From Dyella sp. GSA-30 (lineage in GTDB: Bacteria; Pseudomonadota; Gammaproteobacteria; Xanthomonadales; Rhodanobacteraceae): 64,000 nt of DNA. The first letter of the stretch is position 1. Each line of letters opens with the position of its first letter. The stretch is from positions 721,524 through 785,523 of the forward strand of contig NZ_AP027042.1 of NCBI RefSeq assembly GCF_027924605.1. Reading direction: 5' to 3'. Below the pieces are notes generated by a model. The model saw only the letters and a list, made by a program, of their open reading frames with translations. It made no database searches and had not been told where the DNA came from. This document shows, piece after piece, positions 42,810 through 52,567 of the stretch. A program made the position numbers and the translations under genes.

Positions 42810-45800
42810 ATGCCCTTACTCGAATTTCACCCCGCCGTCGCCAGCTGGTTCAGCAGTGTGTTCCCGGCCCCTACGGCCGCGCAGACGGCTGCCTGGCCCG
42901 CGATCCGACAGGGTCGCGACACCCTGGTGGCGGCGCCGACCGGCTCGGGCAAGACCCTGACCGCCTTCCTGGCCGCGATCGACGGCCTGGTGCGCGAGGG
43001 CGTGGCTAACGGTGGCACGCTGGCCGACGCCACGACCGTGGTCTACGTCTCGCCGCTGAAAGCGCTGTCCAACGACATCCGCATCAATCTGGAGGCGCCG
43101 CTGGAAGGGATCCGCGCGGAGCTGGAGAAACTCGGTCTGCCCGATGTCGTCATCCGCACGGCCGTACGTACCGGCGATACGCCGCAGGCCGAGCGCACAC
43201 TGATGCGCAAGCAATCGCCGCATATCCTGGTGACCACGCCCGAGTCGCTGTACATCCTGCTCGGCTCCGAATCGGGCCGCAGCATGCTGAGCGACACGCG
43301 CACCGTGATCGTGGACGAAATTCATGCGCTGGCCGGCAGCAAGCGCGGCTCACATCTTGCCCTTTCACTGGAACGGCTCGAATCGCTCTGCCAACGGCCG
43401 CTGTTGCGCATCGGCTTGTCCGCCACGCAGAAGCCGATCGAGGAAGTCGCGCGGTTCCTGACCGGCGCGTCGCACGATGAATGCCATATCGTCGACGTCG
43501 GCCACACGCGCGAACGCGACCTGGCGATTGCCGTGCCGCCGGTGCCGCTCGAAGCGGTGATGTCCAACGATGCCTGGGAACTGATCTACAACCAGGTCGC
43601 CAACCTGGTCGAGGAACATCGCACCACGCTGATCTTCGTCAATACGCGACGCATGGCCGAGCGCGTAGCGCGGCATCTGTCCGAGCGTCTGGGTAAAGAG
43701 TTCGTCGCCGCGCATCACGGCAGTCTGGCCAAGGAACAACGCCTCGATGCCGAACAACGGTTGAAACGCGGCGATCTGAAAGTGCTGGTGGCCACCGCGT
43801 CGCTGGAGCTGGGTATCGATATCGGCGATGTCGACCTGGTCTGCCAATTGCAATCACCGCGCTCCATCGCGGCGTTCTTGCAACGCGCAGGACGTTCCGG
43901 CCACGCGGTCAATGGCACGCCCAAGGCGCGCCTGTTTCCCACCAGTCGCGACGATCTGATCGAATGCACGGCACTGCTCGATTGCGTACGGCGGGGCGAA
44001 CTCGATGCGCTGTTCGTGCCGCCCGCTCCGCTGGATGTGTTGGCACAGCAGATCGTTGCCGAAGTCGCCGCGCAGGAATGGAACGAAGACGCGCTGTTCG
44101 ACCTGGTGCGCCGCGCCCATCCCTATCGTGAGCTGACGCGCGCGCAGTTCGACGAAACCATCCGCATGCTGGCCGATGGTTTCACTACGCGGCGCGGTGC
44201 GCGTGCGGCATATATCCACCGTGATGCCGTGCACCGCCAGCTGCGCGCACGGCGAGGCGCACGCCTTACCGCCATTACTTCCGGCGGCGCCATTCCCGAT
44301 ACCGCCGATTATCTGGTGGTGCTCGAACCGCAGGCGACGGTGATCGGCAGCGTGCACGAGGACTTTGCCGTGGAGAGCCTTGCCGGCGATATCTTCCAGC
44401 TCGGCAACACCAGCTATCGCATCCTGCGCGTCGAACGCGACCGCCTGCGCGTAGAAGACGCGCATGGCGTGCCGCCAAGCATTCCTTTCTGGCTGGGCGA
44501 GGCCCCTGGGCGTAGCGACGAGTTATCCCTCGGCGTATCGCGTCTACGCGAAGAGATAGGCACGCAGCTCGACGAAGGCGGTGTCCCGCAGGCGCTGAAA
44601 TGGCTGACCGAAACGCTGGGCATGAACGCAGCGGCCGCCCAACAGCTTGCCGATTACCTGGCCAAGGCCCAGCTTGCCCTTGGCGTGCTGCCGACACAGC
44701 ACACGCTTGTGTTCGAACGATTCTTCGACGAATCGGGTGGCACCCAGCTGGTGATCCACACGCCGTACGGCAGCCGCATCAATCGCGCCTGGGGCCTGGC
44801 GCTGCGCAAGCGGTTCTGTCGACAGTTCAATTTCGAATTGCAGGCGGCGGCGACCGAAGATGCGATCGTACTGTCGTTGTCGACCAGCCACAGTTTTCCG
44901 CTCGAAGAAGTCGCGCGCTATTTGCATTCCAACACCGCCGAGCACGTGCTGGTTCAGGCGTTGCTCGACGCGCCGCTGTTTCCCGTGCGCTGGCGCTGGA
45001 ATGCCACCACGTCGCTGGCGCTTCCGCGCTTCCAGGGCGGCCGCAAAGTGCCGCCGCAGTTGCAACGCATGAAGAGCGAGGATCTGCTGGCGACGGTGTT
45101 TCCCGATCAGGTCGCCTGCCTGGAAAACATCGTTGGCGAGCGACAGATTCCCGATCACCCGCTGGTCAACCAGACCATGTACGACTGCCTGCGCGAAGCA
45201 ATGGATGTCGACGGCTTGTTGCATATCCTTCGCGGTCTCGAAGGCGGCGCGATTCGGGTGGTCGCTCGCGACCTTACGGCACCCAGCCCGCTGGCCAGCG
45301 AAGTGCTCACCGCCGCACCGTATGCCTATCTCGACGATGCACCGCTGGAGGAGCGTCGTACGCTTGCCGTGCAATCGCGCCGCGGCGGCGAGATCGAGGA
45401 TGCCGGCGATCTAGCCAAGCTCGATCCCGAGGCAATTGCTGCGGTACGCGGCGAAGCATGGCCGCAGGTACGCAGTGCGGACGAAATGCATGAAGCCTTG
45501 AGCGTGCTGGGTTTCGTCAGCGATACCGAGGCACAGAAAAACCAAGGTTGGGATAACTATCTGCAGGCGTTGGCGAAACACCATCGCGCCACCGCGCTGA
45601 CACCAAAGCAGGCACGCGCATCGCTGTGGATCGCCGCTGAAAAGCTGCCGATGTGGCAGGCAGTACATGGCCATGCCAGCATCGACCCGCCCATCGAAGC
45701 GCCTGCCGAATACGCGGCGCAAGCGTGGACGCGTGAAGATGCGCTGCTCGAACTGGTACGCGGTCGCCTGGTCGGCCTGGGCCCCGTCGATGCCGCCAGC

Positions 45801-47135
45801 CTCGCCGAATCACTGCAAGTTGAACGCAGCGATGTCGATCACGCCCTGATCCGCCTGCAATCGGAAGGCTACGTGATCCAGGGACATTTCAGTCCCGGCG
45901 TCCAGGACGTGCAATGGTGCGAACGCCATCTGCTGGCGCGCATTCATCGCTACACCATCGGCCGATTGCGCCGCGAAATCGAACCGGTCAGTCGCCGCCA
46001 GCTGATGCGCTTCCTGTTCCAGTGGCAGCACGTGGCGCCCGATGCACGCCTGAACGGCCCCGACGGGCTGCCGGCCATCATCAACCAGCTCGAAGGATTC
46101 GAAGCCGCGGCCGGTGCATGGGAAACCGAGTTGCTGCCTACACGCATCGACGACTACGCCATTCAATGGCTCGACGAACAATGCCGCGCGGGCCGTGTCG
46201 TCTGGAATCGGCTGCGCACGGGCGGCGGCAGCAACGGACCGGTTCGTGCCACGCCAATCGTGCTGTTGCCGCGTCGAAGCCTGGCCACATGGAGCGCCAT
46301 TGCCGCGAACACACAGTCGCAGGAGACATTGTTGTCCTCGCGTGCGCAAGCTGTTGCCGACGCGCTGGCCGCTCAGGGTGCGTTGTTCTTCGACGAGCTC
46401 ATGGATTCCACGCATCTGCTGCGTACCGAACTGGAAGATGCACTGGGCGAGCTGGTGTCCGCCGGTCGTGTCAGTGCCGACAGTTTCGCCGGTCTGCGCG
46501 CGTTGTTGCTGCCCGCGGCCAAACGCGAAGCGCCGCGTCACCGGCGCGTGCGCCGCCATATGCTGAGCGGCATCGAAGATGCGGGCCGCTGGTCGTTGGT
46601 ACGACAGCCCGTCGCTACCGGAAAACACGATCCGGACACCATCGAGCACATCGCGCGCTCCTTGCTGCGTCGATATGGCGTGGTGTTCTGGAAGCTGCTT
46701 GAACGCGAGGCCTCGTGGCTGCCGACATGGCGGGAGTTGTTGCGCGTGTATCACCGACTTGAGGCCCGCGGCGAAATCCGTGGCGGACGTTTCGTCGAGG
46801 GACTGGTCGGCGAACAATTCGCGCTACCTGAAGCCATCCCGCAATTGCGTGCCGCCAGCAAGCGCGAGAACGACGGCGAACTGGTCGTCCTGAGCGGTTG
46901 CGATCCGCTCAACCTGGTTGGCACCGTGCTCAGCGGCGACAAGCTGCCCGCCGTAATCGGCACGCGTGTGCTTTACGAGGATGGCGTAGCGGTGGCGGCG
47001 CTGGTGGCGAACAAGCCGCAATGGCTGGTGGAGAGCGGGTCCCGTCAGCAACAGCTATGGCGCAATGCCTTGTTGCGCCGTCCCGGCTACGAGACGGCGA
47101 CCTTCGAGAGTCTGGCTGCCGGTCACTCGCTGTGA
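42810..47135 (+). CDS. lhr: Large ATP-dependent helicase Lhr
   Basis: A 1441-aa superfamily 2 helicase. The N-terminal core holds Walker A TGSGKT (residues 44-49), [18 protein letters not shown] (169-172) and SAT (204-206), followed by the second RecA domain with [30 protein letters not shown] and QRAGRSGH. Winged-helix and Lhr-core β-barrel domains follow, and then a long C-terminal extension of about 600 residues, as in E. coli and mycobacterial Lhr. The protein translocates 3'-5' on ssDNA and unwinds DNA:RNA hybrids; it is linked to DNA repair. The start MPLLEFHP is chosen because the helicase begins there; 42768 is an alternative. The 3' end overlaps a convergent gene by 13 bp. Confidence 0.92.
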   Translation: MPLLEFHPAVASWFSSVFPAPTAAQTAAWPAIRQGRDTLVAAPTGSGKTLTAFLAAIDGLVREGVANGGTLADATTVVYVSPLKALSNDIRINLEAPLEGIRAELEKLGLPDVVIRTAVRTGDTPQAERTLMRKQSPHILVTTPESLYILLGSESGRSMLSDTRTVIVDEIHALAGSKRGSHLALSLERLESLCQRPLLRIGLSATQKPIEEVARFLTGASHDECHIVDVGHTRERDLAIAVPPVPLEAVMSNDAWELIYNQVANLVEEHRTTLIFVNTRRMAERVARHLSERLGKEFVAAHHGSLAKEQRLDAEQRLKRGDLKVLVATASLELGIDIGDVDLVCQLQSPRSIAAFLQRAGRSGHAVNGTPKARLFPTSRDDLIECTALLDCVRRGELDALFVPPAPLDVLAQQIVAEVAAQEWNEDALFDLVRRAHPYRELTRAQFDETIRMLADGFTTRRGARAAYIHRDAVHRQLRARRGARLTAITSGGAIPDTADYLVVLEPQATVIGSVHEDFAVESLAGDIFQLGNTSYRILRVERDRLRVEDAHGVPPSIPFWLGEAPGRSDELSLGVSRLREEIGTQLDEGGVPQALKWLTETLGMNAAAAQQLADYLAKAQLALGVLPTQHTLVFERFFDESGGTQLVIHTPYGSRINRAWGLALRKRFCRQFNFELQAAATEDAIVLSLSTSHSFPLEEVARYLHSNTAEHVLVQALLDAPLFPVRWRWNATTSLALPRFQGGRKVPPQLQRMKSEDLLATVFPDQVACLENIVGERQIPDHPLVNQTMYDCLREAMDVDGLLHILRGLEGGAIRVVARDLTAPSPLASEVLTAAPYAYLDDAPLEERRTLAVQSRRGGEIEDAGDLAKLDPEAIAAVRGEAWPQVRSADEMHEALSVLGFVSDTEAQKNQGWDNYLQALAKHHRATALTPKQARASLWIAAEKLPMWQAVHGHASIDPPIEAPAEYAAQAWTREDALLELVRGRLVGLGPVDAASLAESLQVERSDVDHALIRLQSEGYVIQGHFSPGVQDVQWCERHLLARIHRYTIGRLRREIEPVSRRQLMRFLFQWQHVAPDARLNGPDGLPAIINQLEGFEAAAGAWETELLPTRIDDYAIQWLDEQCRAGRVVWNRLRTGGGSNGPVRATPIVLLPRRSLATWSAIAANTQSQETLLSSRAQAVADALAAQGALFFDELMDSTHLLRTELEDALGELVSAGRVSADSFAGLRALLLPAAKREAPRHRRVRRHMLSGIEDAGRWSLVRQPVATGKHDPDTIEHIARSLLRRYGVVFWKLLEREASWLPTWRELLRVYHRLEARGEIRGGRFVEGLVGEQFALPEAIPQLRAASKRENDGELVVLSGCDPLNLVGTVLSGDKLPAVIGTRVLYEDGVAVAALVANKPQWLVESGSRQQQLWRNALLRRPGYETATFESLAAGHSL

Positions 47136-47494
47136 TCGGCGATATAGATCAACAGGCCGTCGCGCTCGCGAAACTCGCTGCGGCCATTTAAGGCCATGCT
47201 CTGGCCGGCGCGGATGCCGTTGGGCAGGTCGATGCCGAAGGTGCCTTCGAAGAAGACCTTTACGTAAGCCGTGCCTTCGAATTCGCGGTACTCGGTGATC
47301 GTCTGATGTCGCGCCGAGAACAGATGGCGGGAGCTCTCGGCGAGGTGGCGCAGTTCGTCGATGCCCAGGGTGCGCACGCTCAGCGTGTTGGCGGTGTAGT
47401 TTTCGAAGACGACTTCGCGGTGCATGGTGGTGAGCATGGCCTCGACGTCCTTGCGGTTGTAGGCGTCGAGGTAGCGGTCGATGAGCTGGCGCAT
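47123..47494 (-). CDS. NTF2-like (SnoaL/DUF4440-type) protein
   Basis: A 123-aa single-domain protein, [33 protein letters not shown] at the N-terminus, [16 protein letters not shown] at the end, typical of nuclear-transport-factor-2-like ketosteroid-isomerase-fold proteins. No signal peptide. Function unknown. It is convergent with lhr and shares its last 13 bp. Confidence 0.85.
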   Translation of the reverse strand: MRQLIDRYLDAYNRKDVEAMLTTMHREVVFENYTANTLSVRTLGIDELRHLAESSRHLFSARHQTITEYREFEGTAYVKVFFEGTFGIDLPNGIRAGQSMALNGRSEFRERDGLLIYIADHSE

Positions 47495-47544
47495 GGGGGA
47501 TGTCTTTGGGGGGCTGGTGCTAATAGTAGCTTGAGAGTCCAGAG

Positions 47545-47673
47545 CCCCCTCACCCCAACCCTCTCCCCCGGCAGAGCCAGGGGAGAGGGAGCTAAAAGCG
47601 CGCAGGATTCAAACTTGCCTCAGTGTGCCCCCTCTCCTCTGGCTCTGTGGGGGGGAGGGCTGGGGTGAGGGGG
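47545..47673. repeat. Inverted repeat pair, family R1
   Basis: Arm 47545-47592 is 48 bp and differs from the arm at 32417 at one position (GCAGAGCC for GCAAAGCC). The facing arm 47627-47673 is a diverged complement. Same layout as the element at 32417-32552, with a 34-bp centre. Confidence 0.85.
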
Positions 47674-47692
47674 CCGGGCGCTCACGAAGCGC

Positions 47693-49303
47693 TCACCGCT
47701 TTACGTTATCCGTCTCACCAATAAACTTCGCCACATTGTCATGCAGCATCTTCAGCGAATCCTGATTCGCGTAAACCATATGCCCGGACGGATACCACGC
47801 ATAGGTGATATTGGCCTGCAGCGCATCGGGGATTGGCAGATGGTGCATTTCATAATCGGCGGCGAAGTACGGCGTAGCCAGGTCGTAATAACCGCCGTTC
47901 AACAGCACCTTCAAGTTCGGATTGGTCTTCATCGCCGTGGCCAGGTCCGGCATCACATTGGTCGACTGCTGCAAGGCCTCGCCTTCGACACCGGGTGCCT
48001 TGTGCGCAAAATCCCAGTGGTCGACGTCGGCGAACAAACGATAGTTCATGTTCTCGCCGAACTTGAGCTGCTTGCGCACATAGTCGTTGAATGCAGCGAC
48101 GTACGCCGAGCTGATCGCGGAAGACTGCGGATCGTATTCCGAATCCTTGGCCATCGGGTCGAGCGACGGTCCCGAGAAACGGCTGTCGAGACGACCGGTG
48201 GTGAGGCCGCCATCGTTCTGCAACTGGTGCTCGAACATGCCGCCGGTTACGCGCAGATTGGCGCGCAAGAGATAATCGGTCGGCAGGCCGGTGTACTGAT
48301 GCAGCTTCTCCGCAACGGCTTGCTTGCGACCGGCATCCAGACGCGAGCCGGCCATCAATGCCTGGGCATAGTCACCGATCGCGAACTGTTCGACCTCGCG
48401 CAGGAACGGCTCGAGCTGCGCCGGCTGTTGCGGCAGCTTACGATGATAAAACGCCGTCGCGGCGAAGGTCGGCAGTGCGGTGATGTATGGCGCATCCACG
48501 CCCGGATTGAACTGCGGGCCGTCGATGCTGTTGTCGAAGCTCAGGATCTGCGAAAGCAGGATCACGCCGTTGAGGTCGACGCTATCTTCGTTTTCCAGAA
48601 TGTTGGAGACCACCGCCGAACGCGTGGTGCCGTAACTCTCGCCAAACAGATATTTCGGGGAGTTCCAGCGACCGTACCGGGACAGGAACTGGGTAATGAA
48701 CTGCGCGAAGGCATGGCCGTCGCCGTCGACGCTGTACGTGCTCTTGCGTCGATCCTTCATTTGCTCGTCGCGCTTGCCCTTGTCGTCGTCATGGGCAATG
48801 AGTCGACTGAAGCCCGCACCCGGTGCATCGATAAACACCAGATCCGACGCATCGAGCAGGCTGTAGTCGTTGTTGACCAGACCATAGGGCGCCGCTGGCG
48901 TATGGCTGTCGTCACTGGTGACGACGCGCTTGGGACCAAAGGCACCCATATGCAGCCACACCGTCGCCGAACCCGGTCCGCCGTTATAGATGAAGGTGAT
49001 CGGCCGCTTGCCCGCCTCCACACCTTTCTTGAAATAGGCGGTATAGAACATGCTGATCTGCGGCTCGTCTTCCTTGTCGCCGCTGCCATGCAATACCAGC
49101 GTGCCGGCGACAGCCTTGTAGTCGACGCGTTTGCCTTCGACGCTGACCGAGCCCTCGCTTTCAGAGGACTGCGGCTTGATCAGCGCGGCCTCGGCCTTGT
49201 CGTCAGGCTTGTCCTTCTTGTCCTTGTCGTCATGCTCTTTGGCGTGGACGGCCGAGCACAGCATGAGAGCGGTAAGAGCGGCGGCGAGAGGCAGCTTGCG
49301 CAT
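47693..49303 (-). CDS. Secreted S10 family serine carboxypeptidase
   Basis: A 536-aa peptidase. Signal peptide (LPLAAALTALMLCSAVHA-KE), a Lys/Asp-rich linker (HDDKDKKDKPDDKAEAAL), then the S10 fold: FIYNGGPGSATVWLHMG (oxyanion hole), FGESYGTTRSAV with the nucleophile Ser, NGGYYDLATP (Asp) and WYPSGHMVY (His). It probably releases C-terminal amino acids from peptides in the periplasm or outside the cell. The open frame upstream to 49663 overlaps the next gene and is discounted. AGGAACG lies before the ATG. Confidence 0.93.
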   Translation of the reverse strand: MRKLPLAAALTALMLCSAVHAKEHDDKDKKDKPDDKAEAALIKPQSSESEGSVSVEGKRVDYKAVAGTLVLHGSGDKEDEPQISMFYTAYFKKGVEAGKRPITFIYNGGPGSATVWLHMGAFGPKRVVTSDDSHTPAAPYGLVNNDYSLLDASDLVFIDAPGAGFSRLIAHDDDKGKRDEQMKDRRKSTYSVDGDGHAFAQFITQFLSRYGRWNSPKYLFGESYGTTRSAVVSNILENEDSVDLNGVILLSQILSFDNSIDGPQFNPGVDAPYITALPTFAATAFYHRKLPQQPAQLEPFLREVEQFAIGDYAQALMAGSRLDAGRKQAVAEKLHQYTGLPTDYLLRANLRVTGGMFEHQLQNDGGLTTGRLDSRFSGPSLDPMAKDSEYDPQSSAISSAYVAAFNDYVRKQLKFGENMNYRLFADVDHWDFAHKAPGVEGEALQQSTNVMPDLATAMKTNPNLKVLLNGGYYDLATPYFAADYEMHHLPIPDALQANITYAWYPSGHMVYANQDSLKMLHDNVAKFIGETDNVKR

Positions 49304-49377
49304 CGTGGGCGTTCCTGGATGACGGCGGGGATAGTCCAGAGTACGGACACCGCAAGCCCGCTTTCCCACCCCAGAAG

Positions 49378-50241
49378 TCATGCCTGTGCGGCATACCCCA
49401 GCACACCGATGGCGGCGAACGCGAGCAGAAGACCCAGGACATTGATCGGGCGCAGCCGTTCGCCGAACCCCAGGCTGCCGACCAGGGCGCCGAGCAGCAC
49501 CACGCCCAGGTTCATGCTGGCAAACACCAGCGCAGGATGTTGCGCCAGCGCCTGATGGGCACGCACGTAGAAAACGATGTTGCCGAAGTTGACCAGGCCC
49601 AGGATCAAGCCGCCGACCGCGTCGCGCAGGCTTGGACGCGTCTGCCCGCGTAAGCAGCGCCACAGGAAGATCGCCATGGCGACCAGAAAAGACAGCACAA
49701 AGGCCGTCAGCAGCGAGGCCGCAAACGGTACACCTGCCTGCGCCACCAGCTTCAGCAGAATATCGATCGCACCGAAGCCCGCGAACACCACCAACGGCCA
49801 GTACCAGCCGTTACCAGCCTGCGCCGCGGATTGCTCCCCACGCCACAGCATGCACAGCAGGGCGATGAAGCCCAACGCCAGCCCTGCCAGCTTGATCGCG
49901 GTCGGTTGCTCGCCGAACAGCAAGAACGCCGCCAGCAGAGAGATAAGCAGGGACAGGCGTTGCGCGGTATCGGTACGTACGATGCCGGCGTTGCGCACCG
50001 AGGCGGCCAGCGCCATGAAGATCGTCGGCAACAGGATACCCAGCCCGACCATGCCAACCCAGGGGACGTGCTGGCCCTTCAAGGCGTCAAGCGATGGCCG
50101 GAAGATCCAGACCGTCAGCGCGCTGGTCGCGACATAGTTCCAGGCAATTGCCTGCCCGACGTCGAACCCACGTCGCCGTGCCAGCTTGAGCATCACCGAT
50201 ACCCAGACGCTGCATAGAACGCTCAATAAAACGTAGATCAT
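49378..50241 (-). CDS. EamA/DMT superfamily permease
   Basis: A 287-aa membrane protein with about 10 transmembrane helices in two EamA-like halves (for example MVGLGILLPTIFMALAASV, LSLLISLLAAFLLFGEQPTAIKL, and GVVLLGALVGSLGFGERLRPINVLGLLLAFAAIGVL). The two GE(Q/R) motifs at the ends of helices 4 and 9 are typical of the family. Drug or metabolite export; substrate unknown. Upstream of, and on the same strand as, the S10 gene, 74 bp away. Confidence 0.87.
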   Translation of the reverse strand: MIYVLLSVLCSVWVSVMLKLARRRGFDVGQAIAWNYVATSALTVWIFRPSLDALKGQHVPWVGMVGLGILLPTIFMALAASVRNAGIVRTDTAQRLSLLISLLAAFLLFGEQPTAIKLAGLALGFIALLCMLWRGEQSAAQAGNGWYWPLVVFAGFGAIDILLKLVAQAGVPFAASLLTAFVLSFLVAMAIFLWRCLRGQTRPSLRDAVGGLILGLVNFGNIVFYVRAHQALAQHPALVFASMNLGVVLLGALVGSLGFGERLRPINVLGLLLAFAAIGVLGYAAQA

Positions 50242-50283
50242 GAATCGCGCGCCAAAAAAGGATGCCTAAGGATACGACGATGC

Positions 50284-51267
50284 TCAGTGCGCGAAGCGTT
50301 CGCGATAGCGGGCAGGGCTCAATTGCAGTGACCGACGAAAGTGATGCCGCAAGGTATCGGCACTGCCGAAGCCGCAGGCGTCGGCAATCTGTTCGACCGC
50401 CAGATCGCTACCCTCGAGCATCTCCCGCGCACGCGCCAGGCGCTCTTGCGTTAGCCATTGCTTGGGCGAATGCCCGGTCGCTTCCTCGAAGCGACGCAGC
50501 AGCGTGCGTTCGCTCATGCGCGCGCGTTCGGCAAGCTCAGGTAATGCGAGCGGCTGGTCCAGATGCTTGCGCATCCATTCCAGTAACTTGCCCAGTGCCG
50601 CGCCCTGTTCGGGTAGCGGCGACGGAATGAACTGGGCTTGTCCGCCATCGCGATGCGTCGGCACCACCGCTCGACGCGCTACCTGGTTGGCGATGCGCGG
50701 GCCGTAGTCGCGCCGGATCAGATGCAGGGAGAGATCGATCGCCGCCGCGCTACCTGCCGACGTGAGCAGTTGGCCCTCATCGACATACAGCACGTCCGGC
50801 TCGATCCGCACGTGCGGATAACGTGCAGCCAGGGCGTCGGCGTAACGCCAATGCGTGCTGGCACGGCGGCCATCGAGCAACCCGGTGGCGGCCAGCACAA
50901 ACACGCCGGAACAGAACGACACCAACCGCGCGCCGCGCGCATGCGCAGCACGGAGCGCGTCGAGCAGACGCTCCGGTGGCGCCGCGTCGGCGCCGCGCCA
51001 ACCCGGCACGATGATCGTGCCGGCCTGCGCCAATCCATCCAGGGTGGCCTCGGCGCGCAATTGCAGGCCACCGGCAGCGCGCATGCTGCCGCGATCGACC
51101 GCATAAGAACCGAAGCTATACCAGTGATCGAACTCCGGTCGGGCCAGCCCGAACATTTCCACGGCAATGCCGTACTCGAAGCTGCACAGACCGTCGTACA
51201 CCAACGCGGCGACGTGGCGGTTGGCAGGTCCGTTGGCGGGACGGGAACGTTTTGGCGGTTTCTTCAT
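50284..51267 (-). CDS. GlxA-type transcriptional regulator (DJ-1/PfpI plus AraC HTH)
   Basis: A 327-aa FtrA/GlxA regulator. N-terminal DJ-1/PfpI domain (HVAALVYDGLCSFEYGIAVEMFGL, VSFCSGVFVLAATGLLDGRRASTHW with the nucleophile-elbow Cys) and C-terminal AraC HTH (LPELAERARMSERTLLRRFEEATGHSPKQWL, IADACGFGSADTLRHHFRRSLQLSPARYR). FtrA-like members activate a divergent rhodanese/GNAT-type unit; here the divergent genes are exactly rhodanese and GNAT. The start may be 51267 or 51279; TGGCA-N4-TGCCA (51274-51287) overlaps the latter. Confidence 0.93.
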   Translation of the reverse strand: MKKPPKRSRPANGPANRHVAALVYDGLCSFEYGIAVEMFGLARPEFDHWYSFGSYAVDRGSMRAAGGLQLRAEATLDGLAQAGTIIVPGWRGADAAPPERLLDALRAAHARGARLVSFCSGVFVLAATGLLDGRRASTHWRYADALAARYPHVRIEPDVLYVDEGQLLTSAGSAAAIDLSLHLIRRDYGPRIANQVARRAVVPTHRDGGQAQFIPSPLPEQGAALGKLLEWMRKHLDQPLALPELAERARMSERTLLRRFEEATGHSPKQWLTQERLARAREMLEGSDLAVEQIADACGFGSADTLRHHFRRSLQLSPARYRERFAH

Positions 51268-51345
51268 GGTGACTGGCATTCTTGCCAATGTCCGCCAGCC
51301 GCACCAGTGCCCAGACTGCAACGCACCGCCACCTGGAGTTGCATC

Positions 51346-51744
51346 ATGCCAACCGTCGTTCAACGTGTTTCCGCCGCACCCAGCCAGCAGGCGCTGGCCC
51401 ATTTCGAGGCTCGCCTTACGTTCGAAACCGATTGCGCGGATGTGTACTACGCGACCCACCATGAGCAGAAGGACTTCATTCTGCTCGACGTGCGTACACC
51501 CACCCTGTACGCCGCCGGGCATGTGCCCGGTGCGCTGAATGTGCCGACGCGCACGATCAGTGAGCAACGATTGGCCGAGTACCCGGCCGACACCTTGTTC
51601 GTGGTGTATTGCGCCGGACCTCACTGTAACGGCGCCAACAAGGCTGCGATAAAGCTGGCGCAGCTTGGCCGGCCGGTGAAGGAGATGATCGGAGGGCTGA
51701 CCGGCTGGATCGACGAGGGCTTTGGCCTGGCGCGCGGCGCATGA
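51346..51744 (+). CDS. Rhodanese-like sulfurtransferase
   Basis: A 132-aa single rhodanese domain (DFILLDVRTPTLYAAGHVPGALNVPTRTISEQRL) with the active-site loop VVYCAGPHCNGANKAA. The catalytic Cys is followed by AGPHCN rather than the usual RxGxRS, as in rhodaneses fused to ArsR or linked to FtrA-type regulators. Substrate sulfur or arsenate is not predictable. CTGGAG upstream supports the start. Its stop overlaps the GNAT start (ATGA). Confidence 0.9.
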   Translation: MPTVVQRVSAAPSQQALAHFEARLTFETDCADVYYATHHEQKDFILLDVRTPTLYAAGHVPGALNVPTRTISEQRLAEYPADTLFVVYCAGPHCNGANKAAIKLAQLGRPVKEMIGGLTGWIDEGFGLARGA

Positions 51745-52205
51745 TCGAGTTCACAATTCGGCCCGCCGCGCCAGAGGACGTCGCCGCTGTGCTGCCGCTG
51801 ATGGCAGAACACGCCGCGTTCGAGCGCCTGGATCATGCGCAACAAGCGCGGCTGGACATGCTGCCGGCGGCGCTTGTGACGACACCGCCACGACTGTACC
51901 TATGGCTCGCCCAGGTCGATGACGCGATCGTCGGATACGCCAGCGCCACGCTGGATTTTTCCACGCTCGACCGCGCCACCTACCTGCACATGGACTGCCT
52001 GTTCGTACGGACAGGTTGGCGTGGTCATGGTATCGGTCGTGAGCTGTGGCATCGACTCAGGGGTTTCGCGCATGCCCGTGGCTGCCTGAGCATGCAGTGG
52101 CAGACGCCGGACTGGAACGAAGACGCAGCGCGCTTCTATCGCAGGCTGGGCGCGAACGAATTGCTCAAGCGACGCTATACACTAAGGCTCGACGCCGGTC
52201 AGTGA
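51741..52205 (+). CDS. GNAT family N-acetyltransferase
   Basis: A 154-aa GNAT. FTIRPAAPEDVAAVLPLMAEHAAFER at the start, LFVRTGWRGHGIGRELW (acetyl-CoA loop R-GxGIG) and ARFYRRLGANELL at the end. It resembles spermidine/diamine acetyltransferases of the GNAT SAT2-like type, but the substrate is not certain. Translationally coupled to the rhodanese. Confidence 0.9.
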   Translation: MIEFTIRPAAPEDVAAVLPLMAEHAAFERLDHAQQARLDMLPAALVTTPPRLYLWLAQVDDAIVGYASATLDFSTLDRATYLHMDCLFVRTGWRGHGIGRELWHRLRGFAHARGCLSMQWQTPDWNEDAARFYRRLGANELLKRRYTLRLDAGQ

Positions 52206-52232
52206 GCCGCGCGTCGCCACCGGAGGCGCGTC

Positions 52233-52535
52233 GTGCTCGAACTTCGTCCCACCTGCGAACACTGCAACAAAGATCTGCCGCCAGAGTCGTCCGACGCGAT
52301 GATCTGTTCGTTCGAATGTACGTTCTGCCATAGCTGCGTCGAGCTGTTGCACAACGTCTGCCCGAACTGCGGCGGCGGATTTACACCCCGACCGGTGCGG
52401 CCGGCGCACGATTGGCATGGACCGTATCTGGGGAAGTATCCGGCCACCCGAAAGGTCACGCACCAACCGGTGGATCTGGTGGCGCATGCGCAGCTAGTGG
52501 CGGAAGTGGAGGATATTCCGCCGGAGAGGCGGTAG
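52233..52535 (+). CDS. DUF1272 family small zinc-finger protein
   Basis: A 100-aa protein that opens with the DUF1272 signature LELRPTCEHCNKDLPP and continues MICSFECTFCHSCVELLHNVCPNCGGGF. Four Cys pairs (CEHC, CTFC, CHSC, CPNC) suggest two zinc sites. GTG start at 52233 with GGAGG 6 bases before. Often carried near GNAT and regulators; function unknown. It lies 27 bp after the GNAT stop and may be the third gene of that operon. Confidence 0.9.
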   Translation: MLELRPTCEHCNKDLPPESSDAMICSFECTFCHSCVELLHNVCPNCGGGFTPRPVRPAHDWHGPYLGKYPATRKVTHQPVDLVAHAQLVAEVEDIPPERR

Positions 52536-52544
52536 TGGAGGGGC

Positions 52545-52567
52545 GGTCGCGACTTCAGTCGCGACCC
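52545..52567. repeat. R2 palindrome between convergent genes
   Basis: GGTCGCGACT and AGTCGCGACC around a 2-3 base centre. It contains the last codons and stop (52555-52557) of the convergent MFS gene. Confidence 0.75.

Noticed and set aside
47741-49555. A 604-codon antisense frame over the S10 peptidase
   Set aside because: The S10 gene has signal peptide and complete catalytic triad; the antisense frame has neither start signal nor family features.
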